This document shows positions 16,014-25,762 of a DNA stretch of 64,000 nt, in pieces. The stretch lies in contig CABUGI010000001.1 of assembly GCA_902491055.1 (NCBI GenBank), positions 1 to 64,000 on the forward strand. Reading direction: 5' to 3'. Positions within the stretch are counted from its first letter, which is position 1, and the number at the start of each line of letters is the position of its first letter. The position numbers and the translations under genes were made by a program. The stretch is from an uncultured Collinsella sp. (GTDB lineage Bacteria > Actinomycetota > Coriobacteriia > Coriobacteriales > Coriobacteriaceae). A model generated the notes under the pieces. It saw nothing but the letters and a program-made list of their open reading frames with translations, did not search any database and had not been told where the DNA came from.

Positions 16014-16351
16014 TGTGCCTCATCTCCGGCGAGACCGTGACCGTGCGCAATGCGGCCCAGTCATTCGACGAGCTTGGCGAGCCCACCGGCGAGACGGTGT
16101 CCGAGGAGGCGGTCGACAACGTCGTGGTGTGCCCCGGCGCGACCGCCGACCTCGACTCGACGCGCCCGAACGGCGTGACGGTCGCCTACACGCTCTGCTT
16201 CCCGAAGGGCACGGACGTTGACCTCAAGGACGCGACGGTCACGGTTCGCGGCACCGACTACAAGGTGGTCGGCGACCCCAAGCGATACACCGCGGCCAAT
16301 ACGCCCGGCCCCTGGGACCTCACCTGCGAGGTGACCCGAACCGATGGCTAA
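16010..16351 (+). CDS. head closure / minor capsid protein
   Basis: 113 residues, mostly beta strands, starting MMCLISGETV. Size and place between adaptor and HK97 gp10-like protein fit a head-closure (stopper) protein. ATGA overlap with the adaptor gene fixes the start. Confidence 0.7.
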   Translation: MMCLISGETVTVRNAAQSFDELGEPTGETVSEEAVDNVVVCPGATADLDSTRPNGVTVAYTLCFPKGTDVDLKDATVTVRGTDYKVVGDPKRYTAANTPGPWDLTCEVTRTDG

Positions 16352-16634
16352 GGCGAAGTGCGAGGTCAAGATCAAGTGGAAGGGCTGGAACCGCGGCGGA
16401 TACGCCGAGGTCATGAACGGCGGGGGCGTGCAGGCCATGCTCACCGAGAAGGCCAACGCCGCCGCTGCCGCATGCAACTCCACGTTCACGCCGAAGTACG
16501 GCGAGAGCGGCTACAGCACCGCGACCATAGGCGGCTCGCTTGCGAGGGGCCGCGTCGTCTACACGGACAGCAAGCACGCCAACGTGAGCGAGCGCAGGCA
16601 TAACCGACTGCAATCGGCATTCGGAGGTGACTGA
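16344..16634 (+). CDS. HK97 gp10-like head-tail joining protein
   Basis: 96 residues, basic, with a helical 'MLTEKANAAAAACN' followed by 'YTDSKHANVSERRHNRLQ'. This layout matches short tail-completion or gp10-like proteins. It overlaps both neighbours by 8 and 1 bases. Confidence 0.68.
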   Translation: MAKAKCEVKIKWKGWNRGGYAEVMNGGGVQAMLTEKANAAAAACNSTFTPKYGESGYSTATIGGSLARGRVVYTDSKHANVSERRHNRLQSAFGGD

Positions 16635-16975
16635 TGGACATCGAGAGGGTAGTGGCCCAGCGCCTCATGGACGCGACCGGAATCAAGTGCGTGCCCGACG
16701 TGCCGCGCGAGAGACCCGATGAGTTCGTCCAGGTAACCCTCGCCGCCACGAGCGCGACACGGTTCATCCAGTCCCCGCGCGTGCTCGCCACGTCGTGGGC
16801 GAAGACCCGCAGGCGCGCACGCGAGGTCGCCGAGGCCGTCGAGCGGGCGTGCGCCGCCATCGAGGACGAGCCGAACGTGTTCTCGGCCGTTCCCGACGGC
16901 ACGTACCGATGGGACGACCCCGACACGGGGACTCCCAGATACCAGACGAACATCAACCTGACCATCTGCGAATAA
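16634..16975 (+). CDS. tail terminator-like protein
   Basis: 113 residues with an N-terminal helix, central strands and a final 'YQTNINLTICE', as in gpU-like tail terminators that cap the tail tube. Position directly before the tail tube gene supports it. Confidence 0.72.
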   Translation: MDIERVVAQRLMDATGIKCVPDVPRERPDEFVQVTLAATSATRFIQSPRVLATSWAKTRRRAREVAEAVERACAAIEDEPNVFSAVPDGTYRWDDPDTGTPRYQTNINLTICE

Positions 16976-16984
16976 GGAGCAATC

Positions 16985-17563
16985 ATGGCAGAAAGCAACA
17001 AGAACAACGTCGCCAACGTCTCCAGCGCCAAGGGAGTAAAGGGCGGCTACATCTTCACCGCGCCCGCCGGAACGGCGCTGCCGACCGACTACAAGACCGC
17101 GCTGCCCGAGGCGTGGAAATGCCTCGGCTACATCAGCGAGGACGGCTACGTCGAGACGCTCGACAGCGACTCCGAGGACATCAAGGACATGAACGGCGAC
17201 CTCATGGCGTCGCCGCAGACCTCCCGCGTCGAGAGCGCGCAGCTCACGCTCGCCGAGATCAAGGCCGCGACCCTCAAGGTCATGTACGGCTCCGGCAACG
17301 TCAAGGACGAGGCCGGCATGATCACCGTCAAGCACAACGGCGACTCCACTGAGACATGGCCCGCCGTGCTCGAGCTCGTGCTCAAGGACGGCCGCCGCTG
17401 GCGCAAGGTCGTGCCGCTCGCCCAGTCCTCCGAGCTGGACGACCTCACCCTCGCCGTGGGCGAGCTCGCCGCGCGCGCCCTCACGGTCAAGTACCTCACC
17501 GACGATGCCGGCAACACCTGCTACGACTACATCCAGTCCACCGAGACCGCGGAGGGCAAGTAA
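16985..17563 (+). CDS. major tail tube protein
   Basis: 192 residues. It has 'AWKCLGYISEDGYVETLDSD' and later 'SSELDDLTLAVGELAARAL', common in siphophage major tail proteins. AAGGAG lies before the ATG. Its gene is followed at once by the frameshifted chaperone pair, the standard order. Confidence 0.88.
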   Translation: MAESNKNNVANVSSAKGVKGGYIFTAPAGTALPTDYKTALPEAWKCLGYISEDGYVETLDSDSEDIKDMNGDLMASPQTSRVESAQLTLAEIKAATLKVMYGSGNVKDEAGMITVKHNGDSTETWPAVLELVLKDGRRWRKVVPLAQSSELDDLTLAVGELAARALTVKYLTDDAGNTCYDYIQSTETAEGK

Positions 17564-17856
17564 TGACCGAGCTCACGTTCACCATCCCCGGTATCGACGG
17601 CGAGTTCACCGCCGACCTCGACGAGCTGCTCAGCTACAAGACGAATAAGCAGTTCGCCAAGAGCGAGACCGAGCCGGGCGGGATGTTCGAGGCCTTCGAG
17701 CGCGTCTTCGCGGGCCGCGACGAGGAGTACATGGAGCGCCTCGGCGGCTCCGTCGAGTCCACGGGCGTGCTCATGCAGGCCGCATTCGAGGCGGCGAAGG
17801 CAAAAAACTCCCAGGATTCGTCCTCGAGCTCGAAGGGCACCGCGCAGAAGTCGTAG
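17563..17856 (+). CDS. tail assembly chaperone, gpG-like
   Basis: 97 residues, the short product made without frameshifting. It starts in a TAATG overlap with the tail tube gene. Near its end, codons 81-82 (AAA AAC) lie in a slippery heptamer where some ribosomes shift to give the longer gpGT-like product. The residues after that site are low complexity (Ser-rich), as expected for a short dispensable end. Confidence 0.88.
   Translation: MTELTFTIPGIDGEFTADLDELLSYKTNKQFAKSETEPGGMFEAFERVFAGRDEEYMERLGGSVESTGVLMQAAFEAAKAKNSQDSSSSSKGTAQKS
17802..17808 (+). promoter_or_regulatory. -1 programmed frameshift site A AAA AAC
   Basis: The heptamer is in the exact X XXY YYZ phase relative to the upstream frame (AAA at 17803, AAC at 17806). 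After a -1 shift the next codon is CTC at 17808, and that frame stays open to 18206. A GC-rich segment with CTCGAGCTCGAG-like self-complementary sequence follows downstream and could serve as stimulator. Confidence 0.88.
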
Positions 17857-18206
17857 CGGACTTCCGCCAGTACTACGGCATCGACCTACCGCTCGAGGGC
17901 GGACCGGACGACCTCCGGCGCGCCGCCCTCCTGTGGGAGCAGCTGCCGAAGGAGTCGAGGTGCGCGTGCCGCATGTACCCGGAGCTCAAATGGAGCGAGG
18001 AGACGTACATGCTCTGGCGCATCGAGCACCAGCTCAGGAGCCTCGCGTGGGGGCTGAGCGACAAGAAGCACCGGCCGCCGCAGGAACCGCAGCCGCTCAA
18101 GACGCCCGGGCAGCTCGCGGAGCTCAAGAGGCACCAGCGCAACGCCCTCGCGAACAGGGCGGAAATCGACGAGATTTTAGGATTAGGAGGACGGGATGGC
18201 GACTAG
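17808..18206 (+). CDS. frameshift extension of the tail chaperone (gpGT-like)
   Basis: This frame has no good start of its own near its beginning and joins the upstream gene through the heptamer at 17802, giving a product of about 214 residues. The extension includes 'EVVADFRQYYGIDLPLEGG', 'LLWEQLPKESR' and 'WSEETYMLWRIEHQL', the pattern of DUF5361/gpT-type chaperone domains. The longer product binds the tape measure while gpG-like copies bind tail tube protein. It overlaps the tape measure start by 11 bases. Confidence 0.85.
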   Translation, partial: LPGFVLELEGHRAEVVADFRQYYGIDLPLEGGPDDLRRAALLWEQLPKESRCACRMYPELKWSEETYMLWRIEHQLRSLAWGLSDKKHRPPQEPQPLKTPGQLAELKRHQRNALANRAEIDEILGLGGRDGD

Positions 18207-20667
18207 CGTAGGCTCGGCATGCATCACGCTCATGCCGTCCATGAAGGGCTTCGCCGGTGCGGTCTGCTCCGAGTTCGGCGACACGGGCTCCAAGGCCGGA
18301 AAGTCATTCGGCGACTCGATGACCTCCGGCGTGGACGGCGGGGTCAAGCGCTCAGGCGGACTGCTGAGCGGGCTCGGCACCGTCGCGAGGGGCGTGGGCA
18401 CCGTCGCCGCGGCTGGCATGGGCGCGCTCACCACGGCGGTGACCGCAATCGGCGGCGCTGCGGTATCCGCATACGCCGACTACGAGCAGCTGGTCGGCGG
18501 CGTCGATACGCTCTTCGGCTCCGCGTCCGGCAAACTGCAGGGATACGCCGCGGAAGCGTACAAGACGTGCGGCATGAGCGCAAACCAATACATGACCCAG
18601 GCGACCAGCTTCGCCGCATCGCTCGTGAGCTCGTGCGGCGGCGACGTGGCGAAGGCCGCCGAGTCCGCCAACACGGCGATGGGCGACATGGCGGACAACG
18701 TCAACAAGATGGGCTCGGACATGGCCGACGTCCAGAACGCCTACCAAGGTTTTGCCAAGCAAAACTACACGATGCTGGACAACCTGAAGCTGGGCTACGG
18801 CGGCACGAAGTCCGAGATGGAGCGACTCATCGCGGACGCCAACAAGCTGCGCGTGGCGCAGGGCAAGACCGCCGACCTCACCATCGACAGCTACGCCGAC
18901 GTGGTTGAGGCTATCCACACCGTGCAGTCCGAGATGGGCATCACCGGCACGACCTCCAAGGAGGCCGCGACGACCATCTCCGGCTCCATCGGCATGGCCA
19001 AGGCATCATGGGAGAACTTCCTCACCGGTCTGGGCCGAGACGACGTGGACTTCTCGCAGCTCACCGAGCAGCTGCTCACGTCCGTCGGCGCCGTGGCCAA
19101 GAACATCGCGCCGCGCGTCGCCCAGATCGGGCAGGGCATCATCAAGGCGCTCCCCGCGGCGCTCTCCGGCGTCGCGTCGGTGCTCACGCCCATCGTCTCC
19201 GAGGCGCTCGCCACGGCGTGGAACATCGCCGTCGGGGCGCTCGCCGGCATCGGAATCAAGCTGCCGAAGGTGGACTCCTCGCAGATTTGCTCGGCGCTTC
19301 AGGCCATCCTTGGCGTGGCCACGTCCGTCGGTAACGGCATCAAGGCGGCAATCGGGTTCATCGCGCCGCTCATCGCGCCAATCGGCACGGCGCTGCTCAA
19401 CATCGCGCAGGCCGTGCTGCCGGTGCTCTCAACCGGCATACAGGTGGTGCTCGGCATCGTGCAGGCGCTGTCGCCGGTCATCGGCTTCCTGGTCACCGTC
19501 ATCGCTGACGTGATGACGACCGTCTCGCAGCTCGTCGCCATCGCCATGCCCGCCGTGCAGTCCGTGCTGTCGGCGGTGCTGGCTGCGATGCCGCTCATCC
19601 AGGGCGCGATTCAGGTGGCGATGGGCATCATCTCCGCCGTCTGGAACGCGGTCTGGCCGGTGATCTCCGCTGTCCTGACCGGCGTGATGGATGCAATCTC
19701 CACTGCCGTCCAGGTCGCGATGGCCGTGGTGCAGACAGTCATCTCCACGGTCACCGCCGCGATAAGCGGAGACTGGGATACGGTCTGGAACACCATCAAG
19801 TCGGTAGCCGAGCTCGTCTGGTCTCAGATAGAGTTCGCCGTGCGAGCGGCCATCGGGGTCGTCGAGTCCGTGATAACGTCCACGCTCGATGGAATCAGCT
19901 CGATTTGGTCAAGCGTGTGGGACACCGTCCGCGACTTCGTCGAGGTGGTCTGGGGACGCATCAAGTTCGCCGTCAACTCGGCGATAAATCAGGTCAGCGG
20001 CGTGATCAGCTCCGTGCTCAACAGCATCAGCTCCACGTGGTCGAGCATGTGGGGGAGCATCAAGAGCGCCTGCTCGTCCATCTGGGAGGGCATCAAGAGC
20101 GCGGCGTCCAACGGAATCAACTCCGTCTACAGGACCGTCACGAGCATCAAGGGCAAGATTACCGGGTTCTTCTCGGGTGCGCGCAACTGGCTCTTCAACT
20201 CCGGCAAGTCGATACTCAACGGCCTGAAGGACGGCATCATGTCCGCTATCGGCTCGGTGACCTCGGCGGTCTCCGGCGCAGTATCCAGAATCCGCTCCTT
20301 CTTCCCGTTCTCGCCGGCAAAGGTCGGCCCCTTCTCCGGGCACGGCTACACGACCTTCTCGGGCAAGGCCCTCATGCAGGGCTGGGCGCAGGGCATCGGC
20401 TCCGGCACCGGCACCGTGGTCTCCGCCATCAGCGGCGCCATGGACACCGCGCAGGGGATGCTCTCGACGGGCCTGACCGTCGCTCCGTCCGCGGTCTACA
20501 CTCCGGCGCGTCCCGAGGAGGATTCCGACGACGCCCTCGCCGGCATCCTGTCCGTCCTCGAGCAGATCCGGGACAAGGACGGAAACCTGTACATCGACTC
20601 GGAGCGCGTCTCCTCCGCCATCGCGATGCGCGGCAGGCACACGCTCGCCGCAAGGGGGTTCGCATGA
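18196..20667 (+). CDS. tape measure protein
   Basis: 823 residues, the longest structural repeat-rich helical protein of the region. It contains Gly/Ala-rich hydrophobic stretches (about 50-85 and 305-500), conserved 'YEQLVGGVDTLFG' and 'YANAA'-type blocks, and later repeated 'WNTIKS/WDTVRDFVEVVW' segments. It should set tail length and pass through the membrane on DNA entry. GGAGG precedes ATG 18196. Confidence 0.93.
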   Translation: MATSVGSACITLMPSMKGFAGAVCSEFGDTGSKAGKSFGDSMTSGVDGGVKRSGGLLSGLGTVARGVGTVAAAGMGALTTAVTAIGGAAVSAYADYEQLVGGVDTLFGSASGKLQGYAAEAYKTCGMSANQYMTQATSFAASLVSSCGGDVAKAAESANTAMGDMADNVNKMGSDMADVQNAYQGFAKQNYTMLDNLKLGYGGTKSEMERLIADANKLRVAQGKTADLTIDSYADVVEAIHTVQSEMGITGTTSKEAATTISGSIGMAKASWENFLTGLGRDDVDFSQLTEQLLTSVGAVAKNIAPRVAQIGQGIIKALPAALSGVASVLTPIVSEALATAWNIAVGALAGIGIKLPKVDSSQICSALQAILGVATSVGNGIKAAIGFIAPLIAPIGTALLNIAQAVLPVLSTGIQVVLGIVQALSPVIGFLVTVIADVMTTVSQLVAIAMPAVQSVLSAVLAAMPLIQGAIQVAMGIISAVWNAVWPVISAVLTGVMDAISTAVQVAMAVVQTVISTVTAAISGDWDTVWNTIKSVAELVWSQIEFAVRAAIGVVESVITSTLDGISSIWSSVWDTVRDFVEVVWGRIKFAVNSAINQVSGVISSVLNSISSTWSSMWGSIKSACSSIWEGIKSAASNGINSVYRTVTSIKGKITGFFSGARNWLFNSGKSILNGLKDGIMSAIGSVTSAVSGAVSRIRSFFPFSPAKVGPFSGHGYTTFSGKALMQGWAQGIGSGTGTVVSAISGAMDTAQGMLSTGLTVAPSAVYTPARPEEDSDDALAGILSVLEQIRDKDGNLYIDSERVSSAIAMRGRHTLAARGFA

Positions 20668-21362
20668 TATTCGGCGGAATCGACCTCACGCCGTACCTGC
20701 TGGTGACAAAGGTCACGAGACCGATTGTCCCCAAGGTGCGGCTCGATGAGACCGAGGTCCCGGGCATGGACGGCTCGCATATCCGCGCCACGGGCCTCGA
20801 GCCCGTCGAGATAGCGGTCGACTGCAACATCGTCGGCGGCTCCCTCGACGAGGTCGCCGAGGCAAGGGCCGTGCTCGCCTCGGCGCTGTCCGGCGGCGAG
20901 AAGGCCCTCGTGCTCGACGACGCTCCCGAGCGCTACATGCTCGCGCGCTACAGGGGAGGGGCGGAGCAGGGGCGCAACGCACACATGCCGAATCTCACGC
21001 TCGCGTTCTACTGTGCAGACCCCGCCGCCCACGGGCAGCGGCGCTCCGAGCAGGTGACGGCATCCCAGCGCGCCGTCGCCGCCGGGGGCAACTACAGGGC
21101 CTACCCTACGGTCACGTGCAAGCCCCCGGCAGGCTCGAGCTGGACAATCACCAACGTCTCGACCGGGCGGTTCGTCCGCGTCGAGGCGTCGTTCACGGGC
21201 GCACAGACCGTCGTGCTGGACATGCGCGCCGAGCGCTGCACAGTCAACGGCGCGGACTGGCCCGTGACCGTCGCGAGCGACTTCTTCTCGCTCGACGGCG
21301 TGCAGCAGATCAAGACGAGCGGCGGCACCGCGACGCTCGTATGGGAGGAGGGGTGGCTCTAG
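20664..21362 (+). CDS. distal tail protein (Dit)
   Basis: 232 residues, beta-rich. It begins 'MIFGGIDLTPYLLVTKV', and 'PGMDGSHI' lies at about 33-40, as in siphophage distal tail proteins that form the hub between tube and baseplate. It overlaps the tape measure stop by four bases and precedes the tail endopeptidase-like gene, the standard Dit-Tal order. Confidence 0.85.
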   Translation: MIFGGIDLTPYLLVTKVTRPIVPKVRLDETEVPGMDGSHIRATGLEPVEIAVDCNIVGGSLDEVAEARAVLASALSGGEKALVLDDAPERYMLARYRGGAEQGRNAHMPNLTLAFYCADPAAHGQRRSEQVTASQRAVAAGGNYRAYPTVTCKPPAGSSWTITNVSTGRFVRVEASFTGAQTVVLDMRAERCTVNGADWPVTVASDFFSLDGVQQIKTSGGTATLVWEEGWL

Positions 21363-24300
21363 GTGCGAATTGACGTATACACGTGGCAGGACGCCTACGT
21401 ATCGACAATCGGCCCCGAGGAGCTGCTCTCCCTCACCCATACCGACGAGCTCAACGGCGAGGACAGCGTGGACATCGTCACGACCTTCGCGCTCAAGCAG
21501 GGCTACCGCCTCGTTTGGGCCGACCGCCTCGGCAAGGTCCACGAGCACGTCTGCCAAGACCCCAAGGGCCTCCACGCCGGAGGCGATACGGTCTACACGG
21601 ACACGGCGATCAACTCAATCTGCGAGACGTACGGCGACTATATCGAGGACAAGCGCCCCTACGGCTACGGCTTCTTGCAGGCGCTGAATGTCTGCCTTGG
21701 GCCGACCCGCTGGACCGCCGGAACGGTCGACCAGACCGGCACCGTCGACAAGGGCCTGACCTTCTACCACACCTCGGCGCGCGAGGCGCTCCAGTCAATC
21801 TTGAAATGCGGCGGCGAGCTTGAGACTGAAATCACCGTATCCGGCGGCAGGGTGACCTCTCGCAGGGTGGGCATCCGCTCGCATCGAGGCGCGAAGGGCG
21901 GCCACCGCCGGTTCACCTACACCAAGGACCTGGCATCCGTCTCCCGCACCGAGCATTACGGGGCGATAACGGCCTGCTACGGCTACGGCAAGGGAATCGA
22001 GACGGATACCGGCGGATACGGCCGCAAGCTGACCTTCGGCGACATCAACAACGGCAAGAACTACGTGGAGGACGCGACCGCGCTCAAGCTGTACGGGCGA
22101 CCTGACGGCAGGGGCGGGCACGCCCACGTGTTCGGGCAATATGAAAATCCAAATTGTGAGGACGCGGCGACGCTGCTCGCCGAGACCCGCGCGTACCACG
22201 ACTCCCGCAAGGAGCCCGGCATGACTTACGAGGCCGACGTCGTCGACCTCGTGCAGTTCGGGCGCGAGTGGGAGGGCGTCGCCGTGGGCGACGACGTCCA
22301 GATCGTCGACACGTGCTTCTCGCCGGCGCTGCGCTGCGAGGGCCGCGTGACCAGGCTCGTGACCGACGAGCTCGGGGGCGCCATGCGCGTGACGCTCGGG
22401 AACGTGACCGAGACCATGACGGACATGTTGCTGGCTCAGCAGCAGAAAGTGTCCAGCCTGTCGAAGCGCTCGTCCAACTGGGACGTGGCGGCATCCACGC
22501 CGCCGTCGTACCTCCAGCAGGTCATGGACAGCATGAATACGCAGTTCAACCTCGCGGGCAACAGCTACGTCCACACGAGCTTCGAGCGCGGCCTGATCTT
22601 CGGCTCCGTGCCCCTCGACGCGGACGGCCGCTCGACGACCGGCGACGGCATGGCCATGCAGCTGTGCTCCCAGGGCTTTCGCATCGCCTCCGGCTGCAAG
22701 GCCGACGGCTCGTGGGACTGGCGCACCTTCGGCACCGGCGCGGGCTTCACCGCCGACTTCATCACGGTCGGCACGCTCATGGGCGACCTCATCAAGGCCG
22801 GAACCATCCAGGACAGGAGCGGCAAGAACTACTGGAACCTCGACGAGAGCGAGGTCCATCTAGGCCCCGGCGCCAAGCTCGACGGCAAGGACATCGCCGT
22901 CGCCGATGCCGTGATAGCGTCGGTGGACGTCGAGTACGCCCAGGGAACGTCGCGCGTCACCGAGCCGCAGGGCGGATGGCAGACAACGGCGCCGCAATGG
23001 GTGTCGGGCAAGTACATCTGGACGCGCACCAAGACCACAATGCAGTCTGGCGACATCGAGTACAGCGAGCCCGTGTGCATCAGCGGCAGGGACGGCACCG
23101 ACGGCGCCAAGGGGGACAAGGGCTCGACCGGTATCGGCGTGCGCGGCATCGTGGAGCAGTACTATCTGTCCACGAGCTCCACGGCGCAGTCCGGCGGCAG
23201 CTGGTCGGAGGCTCAGCCCGCGTGGGCGAAGGGCAAGCACATCTGGACGAGGAGCAAGGTCACGTGGACGGACGGCTCGACCACGTACACGGCGCCGTGC
23301 CTCGCCAAGGCCATCAACGGCAGCAACCAGATGGCCGGCAGCGCCATCGCGGCGCGCGTGAAGCTCTACGCCAAGAATCAATCGGACGGCGTGCCGCCGA
23401 TTAATGCGCAGAACCCAGAGCTGGGATGGTCCGAGGACCTCCCGCAATGGTCGAACGGATACTTCGTCTGGTCGATGGAGCGCATCACCTACGGAGATGG
23501 CTCCGTGACCCACACGGCGCCTGTCCTCGAGGCTGCGTACAACAAGGCCTACCAGAGCGCGCACGACCTCACAGGCTCACTTAATGGCCTCGACGCGACG
23601 GTGCAGGACCTCGCCAAAGACGGTATTGTGACCGAGGCAGAGGCCGCGGCCGTGAAGAAGGCCAAGCAGGACGTGGACAAGGAGCGCGAGGAGATGACCT
23701 CGCAGTTCAACGCGCTGAAGTCCAACAAGGCGCTGAGCGCCAAGTTCCTCTCGTCCGTCCTCGGCCCCCGCTACACCAAGGCCTTCGGCACGACCGACGA
23801 GGGCGGCACGTACGGCGCCTACGCCGACAAGGTCGACAAGGTGCTCAAGTGCAAGACCGCCGAGGAGCTCAAAGCCGCCATGTACGAGTACGACGCCGCA
23901 TACGGGGCCTACTCGAGCGCGGTCAAGGACTACGCCGATGCCGCGACCGGGGCACGTCATGCCATCGAGCAGCAGAACGCTAAAGACTATGCCGACGGCA
24001 TCTTGAGCGCCTACGACGAGCAGATGGACCAGAAGGCCATCTTCGACCGCCTGACCAACAACGGTGCCGACCAGGGGCTCTACATGAGCAATAACAAGGT
24101 CTACATCAACGCGAGCTACGTGGCCACCGGTACCATCGCCGACGCCAAGGGTCGGAACAGCTGGAACCTCAAGGAGGGCGTGCTCAAGACAAACTACATG
24201 ACCGCCAACAACATCACGGCAAACGGGACGTTCAAGTGCGGCTACACGAATTGGTACACCATGCTCACATCGGCGGGCGAGCTCGCCGGTTACCGCACCA

Positions 24301-24623
24301 CCAATGGAAGCACCCCGACAAAAGTCGGATACATCGACTACACGGCGTCGATGCGCGACACGGACACGGGGGCTGTCTATTACGGAATCCAGATGCAGGC
24401 GCAGGGAAGTGTTCGCATATCATCTCCGATCATCTCCACCGCGGCGACGTCCGACAGAAACGTTACCACGACCTACGGACGAACCGGCTCCGTGTCTCAA
24501 CCCTTGGTCTCAGAGGTGCACGACAATCACGACGGCACGGTCGGATGGCATTACGGGAACTTCGTTATAAACACGATCAACGGTCTATTCACATCGTATT
24601 CAACGGTCGGAACGACTGGATAG
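21363..24623 (+). CDS. tail-associated (Tal/endopeptidase-like) protein
   Basis: 1086 residues, GTG start directly after the Dit stop, GGAGGAGGGG upstream. Residues 1-350 look like the phage tail hub/endopeptidase family. The middle has Trp-rich repeats of the type 'KGKHIWTRSKVTWTDGST' and a short collagen-like Gly-X-Y run ('GRDGTDGAKGDKGSTG', about 577-592). The region 735-880 is coiled coil, and the C-terminus is beta-rich and tip-like. It should form the tail tip and reach the cell surface. Confidence 0.85.
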   Translation: MRIDVYTWQDAYVSTIGPEELLSLTHTDELNGEDSVDIVTTFALKQGYRLVWADRLGKVHEHVCQDPKGLHAGGDTVYTDTAINSICETYGDYIEDKRPYGYGFLQALNVCLGPTRWTAGTVDQTGTVDKGLTFYHTSAREALQSILKCGGELETEITVSGGRVTSRRVGIRSHRGAKGGHRRFTYTKDLASVSRTEHYGAITACYGYGKGIETDTGGYGRKLTFGDINNGKNYVEDATALKLYGRPDGRGGHAHVFGQYENPNCEDAATLLAETRAYHDSRKEPGMTYEADVVDLVQFGREWEGVAVGDDVQIVDTCFSPALRCEGRVTRLVTDELGGAMRVTLGNVTETMTDMLLAQQQKVSSLSKRSSNWDVAASTPPSYLQQVMDSMNTQFNLAGNSYVHTSFERGLIFGSVPLDADGRSTTGDGMAMQLCSQGFRIASGCKADGSWDWRTFGTGAGFTADFITVGTLMGDLIKAGTIQDRSGKNYWNLDESEVHLGPGAKLDGKDIAVADAVIASVDVEYAQGTSRVTEPQGGWQTTAPQWVSGKYIWTRTKTTMQSGDIEYSEPVCISGRDGTDGAKGDKGSTGIGVRGIVEQYYLSTSSTAQSGGSWSEAQPAWAKGKHIWTRSKVTWTDGSTTYTAPCLAKAINGSNQMAGSAIAARVKLYAKNQSDGVPPINAQNPELGWSEDLPQWSNGYFVWSMERITYGDGSVTHTAPVLEAAYNKAYQSAHDLTGSLNGLDATVQDLAKDGIVTEAEAAAVKKAKQDVDKEREEMTSQFNALKSNKALSAKFLSSVLGPRYTKAFGTTDEGGTYGAYADKVDKVLKCKTAEELKAAMYEYDAAYGAYSSAVKDYADAATGARHAIEQQNAKDYADGILSAYDEQMDQKAIFDRLTNNGADQGLYMSNNKVYINASYVATGTIADAKGRNSWNLKEGVLKTNYMTANNITANGTFKCGYTNWYTMLTSAGELAGYRTTNGSTPTKVGYIDYTASMRDTDTGAVYYGIQMQAQGSVRISSPIISTAATSDRNVTTTYGRTGSVSQPLVSEVHDNHDGTVGWHYGNFVINTINGLFTSYSTVGTTG

Positions 24624-24635
24624 AGAGGAATGCAA

Positions 24636-25022
24636 ATGGCATACATCGTCGACTACATGGCGCATGACCCTGTTGGCAACGTCGAGGGGCAGTTGACCTG
24701 CTACGACGCGGAAGCGCTTGCCGAGGCCGAGAAGAACGGCATGGTATTCATCGCCGTCATGAGCGATGGGACGCGCAAGGTGGTCAAGGCGTCGGAGGTG
24801 TCGGAGCCGTCTTCGCAGGGCCAGGACTTCGTGTTCGTGCAGCCAACCTACGTAGACGAGCGCACCGCTGCCACGGTCGCGTGCTTCGACGCGCTGTCGG
24901 CCATCGTCGACCCGCAGCCGGCCACGGCCGACGAGACGGGGGAGGGAACCGAGGCCGTCGACCCGGTCGAGGCCTTCAGGGCCGCGCTCGCCGCGCTCAA
25001 GGCGCTGGAGGCCAAGGAATGA
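24636..25022 (+). CDS. hypothetical tail/baseplate-associated protein
   Basis: 128 residues. ATG 24636 is preferred over 24630 because AGAGGA then has 6-7 base spacing. A short beta N-terminal part is followed by an acidic, Ala-rich helix. It overlaps the next start. Position between Tal and the baseplate-like protein suggests a minor tail role. Confidence 0.65.
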   Translation: MAYIVDYMAHDPVGNVEGQLTCYDAEALAEAEKNGMVFIAVMSDGTRKVVKASEVSEPSSQGQDFVFVQPTYVDERTAATVACFDALSAIVDPQPATADETGEGTEAVDPVEAFRAALAALKALEAKE

Positions 25023-25753
25023 TCACTCACGCTATAGCTCTCGACATGCGCAAGCGCCCGGGCACCGTCCCGCAGCGCGTCACCGTGCGCAGGGGCGAGA
25101 CGCAGACGCAGAAGATAACGGCGTCGCTCACCGTGGACGGCGCGACGTACACCCCGACGTGCCAGCTTGCGCGCCTGTGCGTGCTCCATGCCGACGGCAC
25201 GTGGGCGCGCTGCACGGCGACCGTGGGCAACGGCACGGTGAGCGTCACGCTGGCGCCGGAGGCCGTCAACGGGGTGGGGAAGTGCCGCTTGGCATACTTC
25301 GAGTTCTACGCCAACGGGACCTCCGAGACGACCGAGGACTTCGCGCTCGTCATCCTGGGAAATGTGGACGGGACAACAGGGCCTGCCGTCAGCTACGACC
25401 AGGAGCTCGACGACCTCTACAGGAAGTGGAGCACTGAGCTATCTCGGCTCGGTCAATCCGCGTTTGATGCGGCATCCGCCGCTAGCGGTGCGGCGTCGAG
25501 GGCCGATGCGGCGGCAAGCGCGGCACTGCAGATCGCGAACGCGGCGGCGCAGGGCGCCGCCGGCGAGTCCGACATCGTCGAGCTGCGCCGCCAGAACGGC
25601 CAGCTCGCGACGATGCTCGCCGACGCGACAGACAAGTTCATCTACATGGACGGCACAGTCTACTGCCCTGCCGGCAAGGCGTCGGTATCCGGGGACACGG
25701 TGACGTTCGGCAGCACGTGCTCGGTATCGGGCAGCACGGTAACCCTTTCCTAA
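25019..25753 (+). CDS. baseplate upper protein-like (BppU/DUF2479 type)
   Basis: 244 residues. The N-terminal 120 residues are a beta domain with 'VRRGETQTQKITASLTVDG' and later 'LAYFEFYANGTSETTEDF', a BppU-like pattern. A coiled coil of Ala/Ser type spans about 150-190, followed by 'VELRRQNGQLATML' and a short beta tip. It probably connects the tail hub with the DGR-varied protein encoded next; their genes are separated by only 9 bases. Confidence 0.65.
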   Translation: MITHAIALDMRKRPGTVPQRVTVRRGETQTQKITASLTVDGATYTPTCQLARLCVLHADGTWARCTATVGNGTVSVTLAPEAVNGVGKCRLAYFEFYANGTSETTEDFALVILGNVDGTTGPAVSYDQELDDLYRKWSTELSRLGQSAFDAASAASGAASRADAAASAALQIANAAAQGAAGESDIVELRRQNGQLATMLADATDKFIYMDGTVYCPAGKASVSGDTVTFGSTCSVSGSTVTLS

Positions 25754-25762
25754 GGAGGATAA

